Shown: positions 61,553 through 64,000 of the stretch, one piece after another | How the letters are laid out: each line of letters opens with the position of its first letter | Position numbering within the stretch: the stretch's first letter is position 1 | Assembly: GCF_022829585.1 (NCBI RefSeq) | Contig: NZ_JAKSYC010000241.1 | Coordinates: forward strand, 1-64,000 | Direction: 5' to 3' | DNA length: 64,000 bases | Source: Methylobacterium sp. J-026 | GTDB taxonomy: Bacteria; Pseudomonadota; Alphaproteobacteria; Rhizobiales; Beijerinckiaceae | The notes under the pieces: generated by a model | Told to the model about the DNA's origin: nothing | What the model saw: only the letters and a program-made list of their open reading frames with translations | Databases searched by the model: none | Made by a program: the position numbers and the translations under genes

Positions 61553-61782
61553 TTCAGAGGCTGGCCCTGAAACTATAGTCAGATGCGATGAATGAGATAT
61601 CACACCTTTTCTTTGGGCGATGCACGGGAGCGAAGATGACGTCCGTTTCAAGTCGTTGCTTCTCGCAAGCGGACTGACGGAAATCGACCTGTTGCGGACA
61701 TCGCCACGGCCAAGCTGATTGAGTTCAGACCTCGGAATGATGCCGTGGCGGTGACAGGCCGGGCTTTGTCCGGGACGATGCC

Positions 61783-62463
61783 CTAACCGTGGCCCGCGCG
61801 GGCGACCAGTTCGCGCAGCGTCCGGCCCGTGGCCGCGCCGGTGACCGGCAACTTGGCGCCGCGCTCGAACGTCTCGATCGCCGCCCGGGTGCCCGGACCC
61901 ATCGCGCCGTCCGGCTTGACCGGGTAGCCGAGCTTCGACAGGGCCCGCTGGGCCCGCAGCACCGGATCCCCGTCCGGCGCGGGCTTCGTCTTGAGGGCCG
62001 GCTTCGCGGCGGTCCGGGCCGGGGCGGCCTTCGGAGTCACCGAAGCGGTGGTCTCGTCGGCGCGGATCAGCGCGCCGATCGCGTCCCGGGGCTCCGGCTT
62101 GGCGGGGGCGGGCGGCGCGGAGCGCTCCGGTTCGGTGCGGACCGGCTCCCGCGCGATCTCACGTACCGGCTCCCGAACGGCCTCCCGCGCGGCGGGCGCC
62201 TTCTGGGCGAGCTTGGGCAGGATCGGGGCCGGATGGCGCCCGGCCTGGTAGCCGAGGGCGTTGACGCAGATGAATCCCGCCGCGCCCAGGCCCACGAGGC
62301 TGCCGAGGACGGTGCCCGGGCTGTTCCGGCAGGTGGTGCCCGTCGCCCGCAGGGCACCGACGAGGACGGACCGCCAGTCGCCGGGGACCGCGGCGCGGCG
62401 CAGGGCGGGGCGACGCGCGCGGCCGGCTTCGCCCGGTACGGTGATCTCTCGGTAGCCTGACAT
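61783..62463 (-). CDS. Membrane-anchored peptidoglycan-binding domain protein
   Basis: A 226-residue protein: a cytoplasmic start (SGYREITVPGEAGRARRPA), a membrane helix (GTVLGSLVGLGAAGFICVNAL), a Pro/Glu/Arg-rich linker with repeats of the type REPVREIAREPVR, and a C-terminal peptidoglycan-binding domain 1 (DPVLRAQRALSKLGYPVKPDGAMGPGTRAAIETFERG). It probably ties the inner membrane to the wall. Its ATG at 62463 is preceded by GGAAGGAG. It lies 27 bp downstream of the kinase gene and may share its transcript. Confidence 0.85.
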   Translation of the reverse strand: MSGYREITVPGEAGRARRPALRRAAVPGDWRSVLVGALRATGTTCRNSPGTVLGSLVGLGAAGFICVNALGYQAGRHPAPILPKLAQKAPAAREAVREPVREIAREPVRTEPERSAPPAPAKPEPRDAIGALIRADETTASVTPKAAPARTAAKPALKTKPAPDGDPVLRAQRALSKLGYPVKPDGAMGPGTRAAIETFERGAKLPVTGAATGRTLRELVARAGHG

Positions 62464-62490
62464 CGGGTCTCCTTCCGGGGGATCTGTGGC

Positions 62491-63999
62491 TCAGCCGGTG
62501 CGGCGCAGGACCGAACCCGACGGGGCCGACTCGGGGCCCGGTTCCGCGTCGAACAGGCCGAGCGGCAGGCGCACCACGCGGCGCGGCGGGGGGGCGCCCC
62601 GCACGGCGGTGCGGATCGGGGCCGGGCTGCCTTCGGACGCCGGCGTCCGGCACAGGCGGGGCAGGGTCACGGTGACCACGGTGCCGGCCTGCGGCGCGCT
62701 CTCGATCAGCACCGCGCCGCCGTGCAGGCCGACTAGGCCCTGGACCACCGAGAGGCCGAGGCCGGTCCCCTCGTGGGGGCGCTTGTAGCCGCCGGCCCCG
62801 GCCTGGAAGAACGGCGTCCCGAGCCTGGGCAGGTCCTCGGCGCCGATCCCGAGCCCGGTATCGGCGACGACGATGTCCAGGCCGTCGATGCCGCCGCGCA
62901 GGGACAGGTCGACCCGGCCGCCGCGCGGGGTGAACTTCACGGCGTTCGAGATCAGGTTGATCAGGATCTGCCGGCAGGCGCCGGGGTCGGCGGTGATCTC
63001 CACCGGGCCGGAGGCGGAGACCGCGAGGGTGAGGCCCGCCGCCTCGGCCTTGAGGCGCATCAGGTCGCAGCAGGACCGCAGGAGCGACGCGATGTCGAAG
63101 GTCTCCGGCGCGTAGTCGAAGTTGCCGCTCTGGATCCGGCTCATGTCGAGGAGCGTGTTGACGACGCCGAGGAGGTGGTGGCCGGAGGCGCCGATGATCC
63201 CGGCATAGTCCCGCGCCTGGTCGGGGCCGAGGCTGAGGGCGCCTTCCCCCGCCAGCACCTCGGAGAAGCCGATGATCGCGTTGAGCGGCGTGCGCAACTC
63301 GTGGGTGACGTTGGCCAGGAACCGGCCCTTGATCGCGTCGGCCCGCTCGGCCTCGGCGCGGGCGCGCTCCAGCTCCTCGGCGTGGCGGTGGTGCTCGGTC
63401 ATGTCGCGGGTCACCGCCACCACCGCCAGGGCGGCGTCGTGGGACCCGTGCAGGATGCGGTGGGCGCGCATCTCCGCGTGGATCAGGCGCGCCCCGTCGG
63501 TCCGGCCGGCGCCGGCCTCCACGTGCAGGCGCAGCGGCAGGGTGGCGGGCCGCCCAGTCGCGGCGACGTCGCTCACCGCCTTGAGGAAGGCCGGCCGGTC
63601 CGCCACGTGGACCCGCTCCAGCAGGCCGTGGCCGCACAGCCGCGCCGGCGCGCTGCCGAGCAGCCGGGTCGCCGAGACCGAGGCCTCCAGCACGCGGCCG
63701 TTGCGGTCGTGCCAGGTCACGAGATCGTCGATCGCCGAGAGCAGCAGCCGGTCCCGGGCCTCGTTGTCGCGCAGCCGGGCGCGCCACGCCCCCTCGTTGC
63801 GCAGGTGCTCGAGCACCTGGGCGGCGACGTGGCCGATCGCCGTGATCGCGAAGGCCGGCAGGGCGAGGCCGGCGGAGATGTCCATGACCGGCAGGGCGCC
63901 CGCGACGGCGCCGAGCCCGACCACCGCCAGCACCCCGAGGATCGCCATGGCGGCGGCCGCGACCGTCGCGCGCAGCGACCCGGAGACCAGCGCCTCCAC
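62491..63999 (-). CDS. PAS sensor histidine kinase, runs to the window edge
   Basis: At least 502 residues. Two N-terminal hydrophobic segments (AAAAMAILGVLAVVGLGAVAGALP and LALPAFAITAIGHVAAQVL) precede a PAS domain (LLLSAIDDLVTWHDRNGRVLEASVSA), a HisKA domain with the phospho-acceptor in FLANVTHELRTPLNAIIGFSEVL, and an ATPase domain (INLISNAVKFTPRGG; VADTGLGIG; GTGLGLSVVQGLVGLHGG). This resembles the PleC/DivJ-like kinases of alphaproteobacteria. A GTG at 63999 could be the start, but the gene may begin beyond the edge. No receiver domain is fused. Confidence 0.9.
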   Translation of the reverse strand: MEALVSGSLRATVAAAAMAILGVLAVVGLGAVAGALPVMDISAGLALPAFAITAIGHVAAQVLEHLRNEGAWRARLRDNEARDRLLLSAIDDLVTWHDRNGRVLEASVSATRLLGSAPARLCGHGLLERVHVADRPAFLKAVSDVAATGRPATLPLRLHVEAGAGRTDGARLIHAEMRAHRILHGSHDAALAVVAVTRDMTEHHRHAEELERARAEAERADAIKGRFLANVTHELRTPLNAIIGFSEVLAGEGALSLGPDQARDYAGIIGASGHHLLGVVNTLLDMSRIQSGNFDYAPETFDIASLLRSCCDLMRLKAEAAGLTLAVSASGPVEITADPGACRQILINLISNAVKFTPRGGRVDLSLRGGIDGLDIVVADTGLGIGAEDLPRLGTPFFQAGAGGYKRPHEGTGLGLSVVQGLVGLHGGAVLIESAPQAGTVVTVTLPRLCRTPASEGSPAPIRTAVRGAPPPRRVVRLPLGLFDAEPGPESAPSGSVLRRTG

Positions 64000-64000
64000 G

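Noticed and set aside
1-64000. Insertion sequence, prophage or CRISPR array
   Set aside because: No transposase, integrase, phage structural gene, cas gene or regularly spaced direct repeat was found; the repeats seen are palindromic intergenic elements.

Overview
The window looks like chromosome of a high-GC alphaproteobacterium of the Hyphomicrobiales (Rhizobiales), most likely a Methylobacterium-type organism; the genus is inferred, not proven. Supporting signs are very high GC with long antisense shadow frames, a circularly permuted two-piece tmRNA whose tag reads ANDNFAPVAVAA, an HWE-family histidine kinase, an IalB-like protein, the gene orders XRE regulator-metK-trmB and thyA-folA-hflK-hflC-degP-serB/miaA, and many long palindromic intergenic repeats. 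No transposase, integrase, prophage, CRISPR array or rRNA gene is visible.

Layout. 1-6.2 kb: a dispersed repeat, then a complete peptide/nickel-type ABC importer operon (binding protein, two permeases, two ATPases), interrupted by palindromic repeats, one of which lies inside the 3' end of an ATPase gene. 6.3-8.1 kb: an AraC-type regulator with an AT-rich 5' half and an AT-rich 750-bp gap. 8.1-15 kb: an orphan ParA-like ATPase, an M20 dipeptidase, and a three-subunit molybdenum hydroxylase (2Fe-2S, FAD and molybdopterin subunits), followed by a perfect hairpin holding a parS-like 16-mer. 15-18.1 kb: glutathione transferase, M48 metalloprotease with LysM, and a nuclease-fold protein. 18.2-21.5 kb: tRNA-Arg(CCU) split by a group I intron, an XRE regulator, metK with a structured leader, and trmB. 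21.8-28.4 kb: HWE kinase, membrane protein, superoxide dismutase, MurJ, haloacid dehalogenase and a glycine-zipper protein.

28.7-34.1 kb: an orphan RND efflux permease, a TerB-like protein, a DUF3606 protein, a BrnT/BrnA toxin-antitoxin pair with a clear candidate operator, and a YbdD-like protein. 34.1-39 kb: cstA diverges from a DUF3311/sodium-solute symporter pair, so two kinds of short organic acid uptake lie head to head; a beta-hydroxyacid dehydrogenase follows. 39-47.3 kb: miaA and serB (divergent starts 14 bp apart), a DUF1640 coiled-coil protein, degP, hflC, hflK, folA and thyA: membrane protein quality control plus one-carbon and nucleotide metabolism. 47.4-49.3 kb: a CPBP protease, the permuted ssrA gene and sspB, which encodes the adaptor that recognises the ssrA tag.

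50-64 kb: a cytochrome P450, fumC with a DUF4169/ribbon-helix-helix pair, a ParB-like protein, MepA, MsrA, a short LOV photoreceptor, a HAD phosphatase, an IalB-like secreted protein, a frameshifted remnant of a chemotaxis receptor, a His/Cys-rich secreted protein next to a DUF305 protein, a peptidoglycan-binding membrane protein, and a PAS histidine kinase that runs to the window edge. The most notable items are the group I intron in tRNA-Arg(CCU), the permuted tmRNA beside sspB, the brnTA control region, the parS-like palindrome and the repeat-derived tail of the transporter ATPase. Nothing here is clearly a wholly new system.
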